Assembly: GCA_963747335.1 (NCBI GenBank)
Contig: CAVVEV010000002.1
Location: 1 to 64,000, forward strand
DNA: 64,000 nt
Source of the DNA: Prado023 sp963747335
GTDB lineage: Bacteria > Actinomycetota > Actinomycetes > S36-B12 > CAIYMF01
Reading direction: 5' to 3'
The position numbers were made by a program, and so were the translations under genes. Positions within the stretch are counted from its first letter, which is position 1. Each line of letters starts with the position of its first letter. Below are positions 63,372-64,000 of this stretch, one piece after another. Under the pieces are notes generated by a model. That model did no database searches, was not told the DNA's origin, and saw only the letters and a program-made list of their open reading frames with translations.

Positions 63372-63459
63372 TTCCAGCCCCGACGGCGGCCGCTGAGCCA
63401 CGTGGCTCCCGGTCACCCGGTGTTTGCCTTTCGGCAGGCACGCGACGATCATCGCCCTC

Positions 63460-64000
63460 ATGGAGGGGTCCGTCACGCCCATCAACCCAGCCGACTGGGC
63501 TGATGGCGGTGGTCCATCCGACGAGCAACCCGATCAGGTGGCTGTGGTCGCGGCACTGCGACGGATGCTGGACAGCGAGGAACTGCGGGCTGCCCCCAGG
63601 TCGCGGGACTTCCTGGCATACGTGGTGACCGAGACGCTGGCCGGGCGCGGCCACCGGCTCAAGGAACGCACCGTCGCCCGGTACGCCCTGGGGCGCAGCC
63701 ACGACTTCGATGCGGTGACCGACGCGGCCGCCCGTGTGCAGGCGAACCGCTTGCGCACGTCGATGGAGCGCTACTACGCCGGCACTGGGGCGGACGAGAC
63801 CCTGGTCATCGACCTGCCCAGGGGCAGCTACGTCCCCACGTTCACGTACCGGGAACTGACCCCCGGACGCAGATCCCTCGAACCAGGGCTCGTCGTCGTG
63901 CAGTTCGCCGACATGCAGTCCGATGGCGACGGCCCGCCGCTGGCCCTGGCGCTCACCGAGTCATTGATCCACGCACTGGGCGCCTTCCCCGGGCTTCGTG
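63460..64000 (+). CDS. FlgO/TolB-like TPR protein, copy 2, cut by window edge
   Basis: From ATG 63460 it reads VAVVAALRRMLDSEELRAAP and LKERTVARYALGRSHDFDAV, then the FlgO/TolB-like start SLEPGLVVVQFADMQSDGDG, up to the window end at about residue 180. It aligns with copy 1 without gaps beyond the N-terminus. The nucleotide sequence GCGACGATCATCGCC just before the ATG is shared by both copies, and the frame is open there. The true start may thus lie slightly upstream. Confidence 0.85.
   Translation, partial: MEGSVTPINPADWADGGGPSDEQPDQVAVVAALRRMLDSEELRAAPRSRDFLAYVVTETLAGRGHRLKERTVARYALGRSHDFDAVTDAAARVQANRLRTSMERYYAGTGADETLVIDLPRGSYVPTFTYRELTPGRRSLEPGLVVVQFADMQSDGDGPPLALALTESLIHALGAFPGLR

Noticed and set aside
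1..64000. CRISPR array or rRNA operon
   Set aside because: No regularly spaced direct repeats and no rRNA-like sequence were seen on reading the window.

Overview
The window is high-G+C DNA with short ATGA/GTGA gene overlaps, many GTG starts, several ECF sigma/anti-sigma pairs, SPFH and PspC proteins and a lipobox L,D-transpeptidase. Together these point to an actinobacterium (Actinomycetota); the genus cannot be told from the sequence alone. Much of the window looks accessory: two insertion sequences plus remnants, recombinase genes, toxin-antitoxin modules, at least a dozen disrupted genes, and a dispersed intergenic repeat with about twelve copies.

Layout. 0-4.3 kb (minus strand): a sigma/anti-sigma pair lies directly downstream of an operon for a small secreted four-cysteine protein and an ABC transporter. 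4.5-7.1 kb: two paralogous alpha/beta hydrolases and a START-like protein. 7.2-9.5 kb: a BrnT-like toxin-antitoxin pair, a tyrosine recombinase and a HigBA-like pair whose toxin is frameshifted. 9.7-14.6 kb: RHH protein and SPFH protein, a broken amidohydrolase, an IS5-family element in the last codons of a gene, and a DUF2975/XRE pair. 14.7-22.2 kb: a second sigma/anti-sigma copy, a third ECF pair, and a PspC divergon with a histidine kinase and response regulator. 22.3-30.3 kb: a HEAT-like protein with an exonuclease relic, two broken hydrolases, a TMEM175 channel, a CPBP protease, a patatin and a metallopeptidase. 30.6-35.6 kb: a cupin, IS1595 and an IS110 scrap, a truncated ion channel, DedA, TauE and a FetB relic. 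35.7-46.8 kb: more ordinary metabolism (quinone reductase; zwf-gnd-pgl of the oxidative pentose phosphate pathway; a two-component system; CPBP; GNAT; SDR). 47.3-50.5 kb: CPBP protease, membrane protein and TPR protein. 50.9-57 kb: L,D-transpeptidase, a large lipoprotein cluster and an XRE/HEAT protein. 57-59.2 kb: recombinase relic, Fic protein and the 3' half of a tRNA gene. 59.6-61.8 kb: a flavocytochrome c sulfide dehydrogenase pair. 62.5-64 kb: a second CPBP/TPR module that runs off the window.

The main regulatory observation is a promoter shared by four loci. It has a CRP/GlxR-like site (TGTGA-N6-TCACN), then a GTAACG-like element, then an ATATRNGG element. It precedes both sigma/anti-sigma copies, the secreted protein-ABC operon and a region upstream of the sulfide dehydrogenase genes, with identical spacing in three cases and one extra helical turn in the fourth. 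This suggests one CRP-type regulon for envelope, export and respiratory functions.

Caution: the many one- or two-base frameshifts, including one in zwf, could be genuine decay or indel errors in the assembly. Entries marked as frameshifted should be read with that in mind.
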